Of a stretch of DNA of 64,000 bases, positions 50,124-58,042 are shown one piece after another. Both the position numbers and the translations under genes were made by a program. Source of the DNA: Achromobacter kerstersii (GTDB lineage Bacteria; Pseudomonadota; Gammaproteobacteria; Burkholderiales; Burkholderiaceae_B); NCBI RefSeq assembly GCF_902859595.1, contig NZ_CADIJQ010000017.1, forward strand, positions 1 to 64,000, in the 5' to 3' direction. The notes under the pieces are model-generated. The model ran no database searches. It was not told the DNA's origin and saw only the letters and a list, made by a program, of their open reading frames with translations. Each line of letters starts with the position of its first letter. The first letter of the stretch is position 1.

Positions 50124-51212
50124 ATGATTCACATCGAGAACCTATCCAAGACCTATGCCACGCCGCATGGACAATTCCAGGCGCTGCGAGGCATCAACCT
50201 GCACATCGAGCAGGGCGAGGTCTTCGGCATCATCGGCCCCAGCGGGGCCGGTAAAAGCACGCTGGTCCAGTGCATCAATTTGCTTGAGCGCCCCAACGAA
50301 GGCACGATCGCCATCGGCGGGCAGCAGCTCACTGGCCTGAACGAAGCGCAGCTGCGAGCCCAGCGCCGCCGCATCGGCATGGTGTTCCAGGGCTTCAACC
50401 TGCTGGCGCGCCGCACGGTCTACGGCAACGTGGCCTTGCCGCTGGAAATCGCCGGCGTGGCCAAGGCCGAGATCCCGGCGCGCGTCGAACGCCTGCTGGC
50501 GTTGGTGGGCCTGGAGCATCTGCGCGACCGTTATCCCAGCCAGATCAGTGGCGGCCAGAAGCAGCGCGTGGGCATTGCGCGCGCGTTGGCCAACAACCCG
50601 GACGTGCTGCTCAGCGATGAAGCCACGTCCGCGCTGGACCCGGAAACCACGCACAACATTCTGGCGCTGCTGCGCGACATCAACCGCAAGACGGGTGTGA
50701 CGGTCGTCATGATCACGCACCAGATGGAAGTGGTGCGCGAAGTCTGCGACCGCGTCGCCGTCTTGTCGCAAGGCGAAGTGGTGGAAGTTGGCAGCACGCG
50801 CGAAGTGTTCGCGCAGCCGCGCCACGAAGTGACGCGCGGCATGGTGTCGGCCGCCACCGCGTCCGACCTGACCGACGCCACGTTGGCCGCCGTGAAGGAA
50901 CGCATCGCCACGCTGGCCGCCGCCAAGCCGGGCCAGGCCGTGCGCCTATTGCGCCTGTCCTTGACCGGCACCGATGCGTCGGGCTCGTTCCTGTCCGACC
51001 TGGCTAAGCAGTTTTCGTTGGACGTGGGCCTGGTGCAGGCCCGCGTTGAAGATATCCAGGGCGTGGCCGTGGGCACGATGTTCGTGCTGGCCCAAGGCGC
51101 GCCCGCCGCGGTCAAGGACGCGATTGCCGCGTTGGCCGCCCGTGACATTACCGTTGAAGAAATAGCTCATGAGTCCGCAACTGATCGACCTGCTTATTAC
51201 GTCGCTGCTTGA
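50124..51212 (+). CDS. metN: Methionine ABC transporter ATPase
   Basis: The 362-residue ATPase powers D/L-methionine import. It has Walker A GPSGAGKST, the Q-loop, signature ISGGQKQRVGIARA and Walker B LLSDEATSALD. A C-terminal NIL domain (from about 270, LLRLSLTGTDASGSFLSDL) is thought to sense methionine and inhibit the pump. The last 14 codons overlap metI by 44 bases, an unusually long overlap for this operon. Confidence 0.96.
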   Translation: MIHIENLSKTYATPHGQFQALRGINLHIEQGEVFGIIGPSGAGKSTLVQCINLLERPNEGTIAIGGQQLTGLNEAQLRAQRRRIGMVFQGFNLLARRTVYGNVALPLEIAGVAKAEIPARVERLLALVGLEHLRDRYPSQISGGQKQRVGIARALANNPDVLLSDEATSALDPETTHNILALLRDINRKTGVTVVMITHQMEVVREVCDRVAVLSQGEVVEVGSTREVFAQPRHEVTRGMVSAATASDLTDATLAAVKERIATLAAAKPGQAVRLLRLSLTGTDASGSFLSDLAKQFSLDVGLVQARVEDIQGVAVGTMFVLAQGAPAAVKDAIAALAARDITVEEIAHESATDRPAYYVAA

Positions 51213-51822
51213 CACCTTGTTGATGGTGGGTGTGGCCAGCGCCATCGCGGTGGTCATCGGCATTCCGCTGGGCGTGACGCTCACCGTGACCGCGCGCGGC
51301 AACATGCTGGAGAACCAGCCCGTCAACCACGTGCTGGGCGCCATCATCAACGCCACGCGTTCGGTGCCGTTCGTGATCCTGATGGTTGCCATCATCCCGT
51401 TCACGCGCCTGGTTGCGCAGACCTCCATCGGCACCACGGCCGCCATCGTGCCGCTGTCGGTGGCCGCGATTCCGTTCATGGCCCGCATTGCGGAAAACGC
51501 CATGCGCGAAGTGGACCCGGGGCTGATCACCGCGGCGCGCGCCATGGGCGCATCGCCGATGCAGATCATCATGAAGGTGCTGCTGCCCGAAGCCTTGCCC
51601 GGCCTGATCGCCGCCACCATCGTTACCGTGGTCAGCCTGATCGGCTATTCGGCCATGGCCGGCGCCATCGGCGGCGGCGGCTTGGGTGACCTGGCCATCC
51701 GCTACGGCTATCAACGCTTCCAATCGGACGTCATGGCTGCGGTCGTGATCGTGCTGATCGTATTGGTCCAGGCGATCCAAAGCCTTGGCGACCGCTTCGT
51801 GCGCCGCATGTCGCATCGCTGA
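51169..51822 (+). CDS. metI: Methionine ABC transporter permease
   Basis: A 217-residue inner-membrane permease with five membrane segments. It has the ABC-permease EAA-type loop (TAARAMGASPMQIIMKVLLPEALP) that docks to MetN, and an SVPFVILMV segment. It starts inside metN and precedes metQ by 56 bases. Confidence 0.95.
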   Translation: MSPQLIDLLITSLLDTLLMVGVASAIAVVIGIPLGVTLTVTARGNMLENQPVNHVLGAIINATRSVPFVILMVAIIPFTRLVAQTSIGTTAAIVPLSVAAIPFMARIAENAMREVDPGLITAARAMGASPMQIIMKVLLPEALPGLIAATIVTVVSLIGYSAMAGAIGGGGLGDLAIRYGYQRFQSDVMAAVVIVLIVLVQAIQSLGDRFVRRMSHR

Positions 51823-51878
51823 TTACTAAGACGCCCATTCTTTCTTCTCTCTACTTCCGTTATTCGGGAACTCGCATC

Positions 51879-52676
51879 ATGAGCATCAAGGTTTTGAAGT
51901 CGCTGGCCGCGTTCGCCCTGGGCGCCGCCGTTTTCGCCCAGCCCGCGCTGGCTCAGGACAAGCCGCTGAAGGTTGGCGTGACCGCCGGCCCGCACGCCCA
52001 GATCTTTGATGTGGTGAAGGCCGAAGCCGCCAAGCAGGGTCTGAATATCCAGATCATCGAATTCACCGACTACGTGCAGCCCAACGTTGCACTGGCCTCG
52101 GGCGACCTGGACGTCAACAGCTACCAGCACCAGCCGTACCTGGACAACGCCAACGCCGACCGCGGCTACAAGCTGGTCAGCATTGCCAAGACCGTGATTT
52201 TCCCCATCGGCATCTACAGCAAGAAGATCAAGTCGCTGGCTGAGCTGAAGGATGGCGCGCGCATCGCGCTGCCGAACGACCCGACCAACGGCGGCCGCGC
52301 GCTGTTGCTGCTGCAAGCCAATGGCCTGATCAAGCTGCGTCCGGAAGCCGGCCTGAAGGCCACGCCGATCGACGTCGTCGAGAACAAGAAGAAGCTGCGC
52401 TTCATTGAACTGGACGCCGCCCAACTGCCGCGTTCGCTGGACGACACCGACGCGTCGGCCATCAACACCAACTTCGCGCTGGAAGCCGGCCTGAACCCGA
52501 CCAAGGACGCCATCGCCCAGGAATCGCCGGATTCGCCGTACGCCAACGTGCTGGTCGTGCGTGAAAAGGACAAGGACCGCCCCGAGCTCGCCAAGCTGGT
52601 CAGCATCTATCACAGCCCGGCCGTGAAGCAGTTCATCGAAACCAAGTACAAGGGCGCCGTGGTGGCCGCCTGGTAA
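51879..52676 (+). CDS. metQ: Methionine-binding periplasmic protein
   Basis: A 265-residue solute-binding protein of the NlpA/MetQ family. The signal peptide (about 1-25, cleaved after ALA) is of the ordinary type. No lipobox cysteine follows, so unlike many MetQ proteins this one is predicted to be soluble in the periplasm. Family segments include LKVGVTAGPHAQIFDVVK, IQIIEFTDYVQPN and LPNDPTNGGRALLLLQANGL. It is the last gene of metNIQ and is followed by a terminator at 52701. Confidence 0.95.
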   Translation: MSIKVLKSLAAFALGAAVFAQPALAQDKPLKVGVTAGPHAQIFDVVKAEAAKQGLNIQIIEFTDYVQPNVALASGDLDVNSYQHQPYLDNANADRGYKLVSIAKTVIFPIGIYSKKIKSLAELKDGARIALPNDPTNGGRALLLLQANGLIKLRPEAGLKATPIDVVENKKKLRFIELDAAQLPRSLDDTDASAINTNFALEAGLNPTKDAIAQESPDSPYANVLVVREKDKDRPELAKLVSIYHSPAVKQFIETKYKGAVVAAW

Positions 52677-52700
52677 GTCCAGGTTCACCCCAGCCCCAAG

Positions 52701-52727
52701 AACGGCTGCCTTGCGCGGCCGTTTTTC
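52701..52727 (+). terminator. Terminator of metNIQ
   Basis: AACGGCTGC (52701-52709) pairs with GCGGCCGTT (52715-52723) with one G-T pair, followed by TTTTC. Confidence 0.8.
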
Positions 52728-52783
52728 ATGGACGATGAAGCGCGCACATTTGGAATGTTCATGGCGGATCTTCGTCAAACCTT

Positions 52784-52812
52784 TTGACAAGTTAAAAAAA
52801 ATCCGCCATAAT
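52784..52812 (+). promoter_or_regulatory. Promoter of tRNA-Lys
   Basis: TTGACA at 52784-52789 and CATAAT at 52807-52812, separated by 17 bases, lie 14 bases ahead of the tRNA 5' end. Confidence 0.85.
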
Positions 52813-52826
52813 TTCTGGCTTCGGTC

Positions 52827-52902
52827 GGGCTGATAGCTCAGTCGGTAGAGCAGCGGACTTTTAATCCGTTGGTCGCGAGTTCGAGTCTCGCTCAGCCCAC
52901 CA
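52827..52902 (+). tRNA. tRNA-Lys (anticodon UUU)
   Basis: A complete 76-base cloverleaf with encoded CCA. The acceptor stem GGGCTGA/TCAGCCC, D arm with AGCTCAGTCGGTAGAG, anticodon loop CTTTTAA (anticodon TTT at 52860-52862) and T-loop GTTCGAGTC are all present. The element on its 3' side has inserted here without damaging it. Confidence 0.97.
52879..52902 (+). other. Probable attachment site (attL) in the tRNA-Lys 3' end
   Basis: Inference: a tyrosine integrase gene abuts the tRNA, and such integrases use the T-arm and acceptor part of tRNA genes as attB. A direct repeat of this segment is expected at the other end of the element, outside the window, so it cannot be confirmed here. Confidence 0.5.
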
Positions 52903-52926
52903 CCAAACACCCGCAGTATCAAGAAC

Positions 52927-53997
52927 TTACGCCGCTATCACTAGCGGCGTTTTTTCTTTCTGTTCCGACTTTGACCAAAATTCGACCGTGTTCGAATGGT
53001 GGGCCAAGTGCGACGGGGCCAAATGGGCATAGCGTTGAACCATGTCCAGCGTCTCCCAACCCCCCAGATCCTTTAGGACCATGAGTGGTGTTCCGGCTTG
53101 TACATGCCAGCTGGCCCAGGTATGGCGAAGGTCGTGGAAATGAAAGTCGTCAATCCCGACCTCGGCGCACGCACGACGCAAGCAGCGAGCATCGACCTGG
53201 CTGATCTTCCGCACCACACCATCTCTTGATGGCCGTTCGAAGACAAACCTCTTGGCTTTGGGAACCCGGCGCTGCAGCACTGCCATCGCGTCCGCGTTGA
53301 GGGGCACCGACCTGGCATAGCCCGATTTCGCCTCTTCCGCAATGACCCATGCGTTTCGCTGGGGCATATCCACGTTGCTCGGCCTGAGCGAAAGCAATTC
53401 GTCTTCCCGCATGCCAGTCGCCACGGCAACGAGGCTGACATCGCGCATCCACTCAAGCGTCATCGCGCTTATCAGCCGACCGATGACGGATGGGGGCTCC
53501 CATCGCACACGATTATCGGGTTCAACGAACTCCGAAAATTTCGGGCACTTGTCGATCCAGTCCCAGTCTTCACATAGCTTGAGCATCCTGCGAAGCGTGG
53601 CTAGGTAGCGGTTTTTGGTCGCTGCACTTACCGGCGTGGGTTTGCGATGCTTATGGGTAGTATGCGTCGGCAGTTTGTCCGCGATCTCGTCGAATTTTAA
53701 AGAGCGAATGGCACGTCCAGAGAACTGACTACGCCAGTACGCAACGTGCCGGACCTTGCTGTCATAGTCGCGTAGTCCGTCCCAAAGTCGAAGACAACGC
53801 ACCGCGGCCTCTTCAAAAAAGCGGTCGGGTTGCTCGCCAAGCTTGGCTTGACGCCAGAGGTCGGCTTTCAGCTTGTCGTGGTATTCCTGCGCGGCTTGCC
53901 TGTCCGTCGTTCCAGAAGAACATCTAACTCGCGGGACGCCTGGGACGCGGATATCAACTTGCCAAATACCTGAGGTTTCATCTTTGCGGATGGGCAT
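52927..53997 (-). CDS. int: Tyrosine-type site-specific integrase
   Basis: A 356-residue recombinase that would integrate and excise the element at tRNA-Lys. The N-terminal arm-binding part and core-binding domain (about 55-160) precede a catalytic domain with Arg197 (GMREDELLSLR), the HDLRHTWASW box (His288, Arg291) and the nucleophile Tyr323 (RYAHL). The start at 53997 (MPIRKDETSG) matches the usual N-terminus of this type, and the gene then overlaps the upstream AlpA-like gene by 130 bases. It is the last gene of a ten-gene leftward run. Confidence 0.95.
   Translation of the reverse strand: MPIRKDETSGIWQVDIRVPGVPRVRCSSGTTDRQAAQEYHDKLKADLWRQAKLGEQPDRFFEEAAVRCLRLWDGLRDYDSKVRHVAYWRSQFSGRAIRSLKFDEIADKLPTHTTHKHRKPTPVSAATKNRYLATLRRMLKLCEDWDWIDKCPKFSEFVEPDNRVRWEPPSVIGRLISAMTLEWMRDVSLVAVATGMREDELLSLRPSNVDMPQRNAWVIAEEAKSGYARSVPLNADAMAVLQRRVPKAKRFVFERPSRDGVVRKISQVDARCLRRACAEVGIDDFHFHDLRHTWASWHVQAGTPLMVLKDLGGWETLDMVQRYAHLAPSHLAHHSNTVEFWSKSEQKEKTPLVIAA
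52929..52956 (+). terminator. Terminator for tRNA-Lys lying inside the integrase gene end
   Basis: ACGCCGCTA (52929-52937) pairs with TAGCGGCGT (52942-52950), followed by a run of T on the plus strand. It starts at the stop codon of the integrase and covers its last codons, so the element seems to supply the tRNA with a new terminator. Confidence 0.85.
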
Positions 53998-54227
53998 TGT
54001 GCATCTCCCACAACCCGCAGCGATAGCTGGGTGACATTGTTGTTCTTTTCCGAAAATGCAGCAAGACGCGAAGGCCAGATGCGCCATGCGCCCCTCGCTC
54101 TAAGCTGAAAACCGAGCTCTTTGCGATAGCTGAAGATGGTGCTGTAAGAGATGTTGAGGCGCATTGCAGCTTCTTGCAGCGTGAGCGCCGTTTCATCCAT
54201 GTTCTCTGCCGGAGGCATGGAAGACAT
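53868..54227 (-). CDS. AlpA/excisionase-like DNA-binding protein
   Basis: A 119-residue protein with an N-terminal helix-turn-helix (LTLQEAAMRLNISYSTIFSY, then RKELGFQLRARGAWRIWPS), the form of MerR-like excisionase or AlpA regulators. A charged C-terminal half ends RRNTTTS. An AAGGAG lies six bases ahead of the ATG at 54227. The last 130 bases are shared with the integrase gene in another frame, so the two are probably translationally coupled, and the protein may control excision. Confidence 0.75.
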   Translation of the reverse strand: MSSMPPAENMDETALTLQEAAMRLNISYSTIFSYRKELGFQLRARGAWRIWPSRLAAFSEKNNNVTQLSLRVVGDAQCPSAKMKPQVFGKLISASQASRELDVLLERRTGKPRRNTTTS

Positions 54228-54283
54228 ACGAACTCCTTTATCGGGCCGTGAATGTATCGGGGTGTGCCAGGAAAGGTAGGATG

Positions 54284-54472
54284 CTATTGGCGCCGCTGGC
54301 GGATCGCATCCTTGAACTCCGGGAGTTCGGCTTCCAGTTTGAACAGCAACGCGAGAATAGCCATGGCGACTGCGCCCAGACCCTCCTCGCCTTTGAGAAT
54401 TGCGGTCGCTGCGAAAATCGACCCCAAGATGGTTAAGACGCTGGACGCAAGCAGCGAAATGAACTTCGTCAT
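54284..54472 (-). CDS. Small membrane protein (62 aa)
   Basis: Residues 4-25 (FISLLASSVLTILGSIFAATAI) and about 31-46 (AVAMAILALLF) are hydrophobic; a charged helix (KLEAELPEFKDAIRQRRQ) forms the C-terminus. No known family. It lies in the leftward run between another small membrane gene and the AlpA-like gene; 56 bases separate it from the latter. Confidence 0.6.
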   Translation of the reverse strand: MTKFISLLASSVLTILGSIFAATAILKGEEGLGAVAMAILALLFKLEAELPEFKDAIRQRRQ

Positions 54473-54488
54473 AATGGAAAGAGGTCCT

Positions 54489-54644
54489 TCAAAGTTTGGG
54501 CAGAAGAACGGAGTAGGCGAAATAGCCGAACCCGATAATGGCTTCGCTGAGCACCAGGAGCCAGGCTGCTCGCGTCTTCGCTACTGGTGCGTATCCCACT
54601 GTGCCGACGAACACCAGGGTGAAAATTCCAAAAATACCGGTCAT
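54489..54644 (-). CDS. Small membrane protein (51 aa)
   Basis: Nearly the whole protein is hydrophobic, with two membrane segments (residues 2-18 and 28-48). GAGG nine bases upstream supports the ATG at 54644 over an upstream ATG at 54671 that would overlap the preceding gene. No family is recognised. Confidence 0.55.
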   Translation of the reverse strand: MTGIFGIFTLVFVGTVGYAPVAKTRAAWLLVLSEAIIGFGYFAYSVLLPKL

Positions 54645-54654
54645 TCCGTTGACC

Positions 54655-54876
54655 TCATTTGGATAGCCCAAGCATGCGAGAGAAGACAGGACTGCATTCA
54701 GGTTGTCCAGAGGCGCACGAGTAATAAATCACCCCCACTGCTGCGAGGCCAATCCCGATACCAAGTGCAGCGCATATCAGCATTTCCCGCTTGGTCTGCG
54801 CGCGCATGACGCGATTCTGTAAGGCCATGGCCGATAACAAAAGCGGAAACGAGATAGCAAAAGTGAGCACGCTCAT
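54655..54876 (-). CDS. Small membrane protein (73 aa)
   Basis: Two hydrophobic segments (residues 2-18 and 33-53) are separated by a basic loop (NRVMRAQTKRE). GGAG lies eight bases before the ATG at 54876; the long upstream extension to 55050 reads like random coding and overlaps the neighbour. The C-terminal part has two cysteines (YYSCASGQPEC). No function known. Confidence 0.6.
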   Translation of the reverse strand: MSVLTFAISFPLLLSAMALQNRVMRAQTKREMLICAALGIGIGLAAVGVIYYSCASGQPECSPVFSRMLGLSK

Positions 54877-54950
54877 GCTCTCCAAATTGATTTCTTTGGG
54901 ACTGCTTAATAGGGCATTGCCTATGCAGGTGTGCGGTTTGCGTGAGCCTG

Positions 54951-55286
54951 CTACAGCGACAGAATGTAGTAGGTCGATGCCGCGAAGATGACGCATACGC
55001 CGAGGCCGCGTGCGGACTCTCTTAGCCCAGAGAAGGCGATGGAGAGACACAGCACCAAGCCGGCCGTCGCGAATGAAAAGATGACGAAGAGAAGTTCCAA
55101 TCCAACCTGACCCAGCTTAGGGAGCAAGCCCGAATTCAGCACGACTCCGTAGAGCGCCGAGGCAGCCAGGTAGTTAACCCATACGAAGGCGGCTCTCCAG
55201 GAACCCCGAATTCCGGCATTCACGAATCCCGCAAACGTCACGCCTAAGAGCAAGCAGAGGGCCAGGACGGTTGTGTGTTGGATCAT
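54951..55286 (-). CDS. Membrane protein (111 aa)
   Basis: Three or four membrane segments (residues about 4-22, 31-47, 57-78, 86-107) and little else. The start overlaps the stop of the DUF1173-like gene (ATGA), and CAGGAGGA lies just upstream, so the two are translationally coupled. No family is recognised. Confidence 0.65.
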   Translation of the reverse strand: MIQHTTVLALCLLLGVTFAGFVNAGIRGSWRAAFVWVNYLAASALYGVVLNSGLLPKLGQVGLELLFVIFSFATAGLVLCLSIAFSGLRESARGLGVCVIFAASTYYILSL

Positions 55287-56575
55287 TGGTCCTCCTGGTG
55301 TGAAATGAGCGGGGAGGGGAAATCCGGAACGGGATCTCCGATTGAAGCGTTCCACGCCCACCAACCGCCCTTTCCGTATGTCTCGTCGTAGTGCGCGCCT
55401 TTTTCGACCTTGCGCGCCAAGTACTCGGGCGTGTTCATGCCCCATACCTCCAATGGTGCTGGCGTCTGCCTGTCGCGCAACCAAAAGTCTGGGAAGGCTG
55501 CGTCCTCGCCAGCATCAAACCGCAGCGGCTTTTCGAACCGACGCTTTTCGGCCACGAGCTTTTCAGCGACCAGAGCCTCGTAGCCTGAATCGACTGGTAT
55601 CCAGTCGCGCGTTGTCTGCATCAGGGCGATATCGACAACCTGCGCGCGCATGCTGCCGCCAGAGGACTTGGGTGGATCAGTTTGTACGACAGCGATGACG
55701 GCATTCCCAGCCCGCCACGAGTCGATTTCTCGGGCAAAGCGGCGCTCCAACGGTTCCCAGACGTTCTCATCGAGGTTCAGGTACGGGATTCCATGAAACC
55801 CCGCTATAGGCAGCGTGGCGCTTCCATCCATTCCCTCTTGGTGCTGTGCGAGAGGTGCAATTACAACCAGGCGCCGTCGTTGAGTAACCGCCTCCAGAGC
55901 CTTGGCCTTGTTGTGTCCAGCTTGCTGCCCGCTCGCGGTTGGCGTGGCAATCACGAGGTTCTGCGCTAGTCGCACACGCCCCGCGTACGTAGTCATTGCC
56001 GAACGCATCAGGTGGTAATGCACCACTCCAAGATTGCGCTTTCCTTCCATGCCCGGCGACCACGCGTGCAGTCCAGCCTGCGTCCAAAGAAAGTGCAGGA
56101 GACCGAGCAGTGTCATGCTGGCTTGACCGGTTCGCGGGCGCGTTGCAGGCATCGGCGGCGTAGCGGCGGACGAGGCGTCCCCTTCTTCTGGGGCGGCTGT
56201 CGCACGCTGTTGAAGCCCGACCTTCAGCTTAATCTTGACCGCGCCGTCGTCGAGTTCCTGGACCACTCCGCGTCGGTATGAACCAAGACCGGACATGCTG
56301 GGATCTACGCCGTAGTAAACGCAGTCTTCGCTGTGCTCTGATCCTGTTTCCGGAAAGCGGGCAAGGTGGAACCGATCAGAGTTGGAACGGCTGTGGATCG
56401 ACAAGCGCCGTTCGCCCGATCCAGGGCAAGTACACCTCACGTCTGCCTTGCCATGCGCCATCAACAGTACGCGTTTCCAGCCGTCCTTGAACTGATCAGC
56501 CGTTTGAAACTCCGACGAGTACGGTCGGGTCATTCCGGCTAGCGTGACCTCCACGGTATATATCTTTCGATCCAT
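55283..56575 (-). CDS. DUF1173-like protein with a Cys/His motif
   Basis: The 430-residue soluble protein resembles DUF1173, a family of unknown function reported from mobile elements of Proteobacteria. The N-terminal region has CTC (Cys48, Cys50), then the FPETGSEHSEDC segment (His81, Cys85), a likely zinc site. A variable Pro/Ala-rich stretch (about 125-150) separates it from a globular C-terminal part with HAWSPGMEGKRNLGVVHYHL and WGMNTPEYLARKVEKGAHYD. It is the only large soluble member of the leftward run. Assignment is by eye. Confidence 0.7.
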   Translation of the reverse strand: MDRKIYTVEVTLAGMTRPYSSEFQTADQFKDGWKRVLLMAHGKADVRCTCPGSGERRLSIHSRSNSDRFHLARFPETGSEHSEDCVYYGVDPSMSGLGSYRRGVVQELDDGAVKIKLKVGLQQRATAAPEEGDASSAATPPMPATRPRTGQASMTLLGLLHFLWTQAGLHAWSPGMEGKRNLGVVHYHLMRSAMTTYAGRVRLAQNLVIATPTASGQQAGHNKAKALEAVTQRRRLVVIAPLAQHQEGMDGSATLPIAGFHGIPYLNLDENVWEPLERRFAREIDSWRAGNAVIAVVQTDPPKSSGGSMRAQVVDIALMQTTRDWIPVDSGYEALVAEKLVAEKRRFEKPLRFDAGEDAAFPDFWLRDRQTPAPLEVWGMNTPEYLARKVEKGAHYDETYGKGGWWAWNASIGDPVPDFPSPLISHQEDQ

Positions 56576-57156
56576 CAGTGGTCTCCGCCTTCGATCGCCG
56601 CGTGCACGCTAAGGATGAGAATTCCTATGACGATGGAGCCGTGCATAACGGCCACTGCGATCTGTTGATAGATGTTCAGTCCGCTGAACGTGCCGTACGA
56701 AGCGTACAGGGCGACGTTAGCGACAAGGAAAATCACCAGGCCCGCGATCAGCGTGGCATCAAGCCAGAACAAGCACGTAGCCTTACGCTTTGATGCGCCA
56801 GGCGCTATCGGGGCTTCTCTTTCCCTCATGCCATAACTGACCAACCCGGCCCAAGTAGCGGACGCGACGCAGATTAGTCCCACGGAGACAGCTCCCCAGA
56901 ACCGTCCGCCCAGGGATACCAGCCACAGAACAGTTGCCCATTCTTCAATTAGCTTTCCAACTGTGGCCAGAACCACGACGATCAAGGCCAGCCCCATTGC
57001 GACCTTTATCGCGGACGAAGCCATTAACGTGCTGTTTGGGTTTCGATGAGGGGGCTGCTTCTTACGCAATTTGGCGAAGGAGTAAAACTCGTACGACGCA
57101 TAGCCGGCAACGAGGATCACGGATACGCCCCCCCAGATAATCATGTGCTCTTTCAT
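56575..57156 (-). CDS. Multi-spanning membrane protein (193 aa)
   Basis: About five hydrophobic segments (residues 5-27, 47-66, 71-105 in two parts, 133-152, 164-188) with a basic cytosolic loop at 28-45 (KLRKKQPPHRNPN). No motif is recognised. The stop and the start of the DUF1173-like gene overlap as TGATG, so translation of the two is coupled. Confidence 0.65.
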   Translation of the reverse strand: MKEHMIIWGGVSVILVAGYASYEFYSFAKLRKKQPPHRNPNSTLMASSAIKVAMGLALIVVVLATVGKLIEEWATVLWLVSLGGRFWGAVSVGLICVASATWAGLVSYGMREREAPIAPGASKRKATCLFWLDATLIAGLVIFLVANVALYASYGTFSGLNIYQQIAVAVMHGSIVIGILILSVHAAIEGGDH

Positions 57157-57192
57157 TGCATTTCCGTATGAAGGAAGCCCTGCTTGACGGAC

Positions 57193-57573
57193 TCAAGTCG
57201 AGCGTGAGCGGCACCAAGTGCGGCAGGCCAATATGCCCCACGTCAGGATGGAGACACCCTTCGTCAGCATGGATATGCAGACGGCTATTGAGACGGCAGC
57301 CGAAGAGAACGCCAACATCCCAAGGATGCCATTGTTAATGAACAGCGCGTCTGAGCTAGTACCGGCTGGGTCGATCTTCAGCCTGGCCAATAAGACGATG
57401 GGCCGGGTGAGCAGCGCCAGCGCCGGCTGTTGCATCACCCAGGCGTAGATTTCTTGGCCGTGCAAGGCGACGATGGCAAAGGCGCATAGACCAGCCGCCA
57501 CGACGAATATACCGAGCAATAGGAAGACTTGCATATAGAGGCCGGCTGCCAGGCCACCGATAAGTCTATTCAT
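57193..57573 (-). CDS. Membrane protein (126 aa)
   Basis: Two large hydrophobic regions (residues about 3-36 and 84-115) flank a hydrophilic middle. GGGAGGT lies just before the ATG at 57573, which is preferred over a TTG nine codons upstream. No family is recognised. It sits second in the leftward run. Confidence 0.65.
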   Translation of the reverse strand: MNRLIGGLAAGLYMQVFLLLGIFVVAAGLCAFAIVALHGQEIYAWVMQQPALALLTRPIVLLARLKIDPAGTSSDALFINNGILGMLAFSSAAVSIAVCISMLTKGVSILTWGILACRTWCRSRST

Positions 57574-57609
57574 GTTGACCTCCCAAAGTTGTCCTCCCAA
57601 AACGACCTT

Positions 57610-57963
57610 TCAGGTCAGCGACATCCCCCGCTTTGAAAGTTCCAAGGCGCGAAGGCAGATTGCATTCTTCCCGCCGCGCAATCCTGCGACCGTCGAGATC
57701 AACGCAAGGGGAATTAGCAGATGGGCGTCCAGCAGCATGGCGAGGAATGCCTCCTGGAACGCTTCGACGAGCGGTACATCATGGCTATGCGCGTGCCACA
57801 TGGCTGTGCCGAGAATGGTCAGGACTACAAACGCAAAAAAGTGAGCCGCGGCGCTAATTGGCCAGGCCGTCGCCCATCGCACTCTAGTGGCGCGATTTCC
57901 ATCAGCCTGACTGCACAATTGATACTTGAAGTTGAAATCGAGCTTCTTTTGACGAACGTTCAT
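57610..57963 (-). CDS. Membrane protein (117 aa), first gene of the leftward operon
   Basis: A basic N-terminus (MNVRQKKLDFNFKYQ) precedes two membrane segments (about 37-57 and 73-93). The start at 57963 has CTGGAGAC seven bases upstream. A longer frame back to 58095 would cross the KorB operator and is less likely. It is the promoter-proximal gene of a ten-gene unit ending in int. No function is recognised. Confidence 0.65.
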   Translation of the reverse strand: MNVRQKKLDFNFKYQLCSQADGNRATRVRWATAWPISAAAHFFAFVVLTILGTAMWHAHSHDVPLVEAFQEAFLAMLLDAHLLIPLALISTVAGLRGGKNAICLRALELSKRGMSLT

Positions 57964-58029
57964 GAGGTATGGGTCTCCAGGAGATGGAGAAATTTTCCAT
58001 CCGGATCGGAGCGCTCGATTTTCATAGTG

Positions 58030-58042
58030 TTTAGCTGCTAAA
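58030..58042. promoter_or_regulatory. KorB-type operator, copy 1
   Basis: TTTAGCTGCTAAA, with T instead of C/G in the centre. It lies 67 bases ahead of the first gene of the leftward operon, next to a possible -10 (TATGAA on the minus strand). It would place the membrane-protein/integrase operon under KorB control. Confidence 0.8.
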
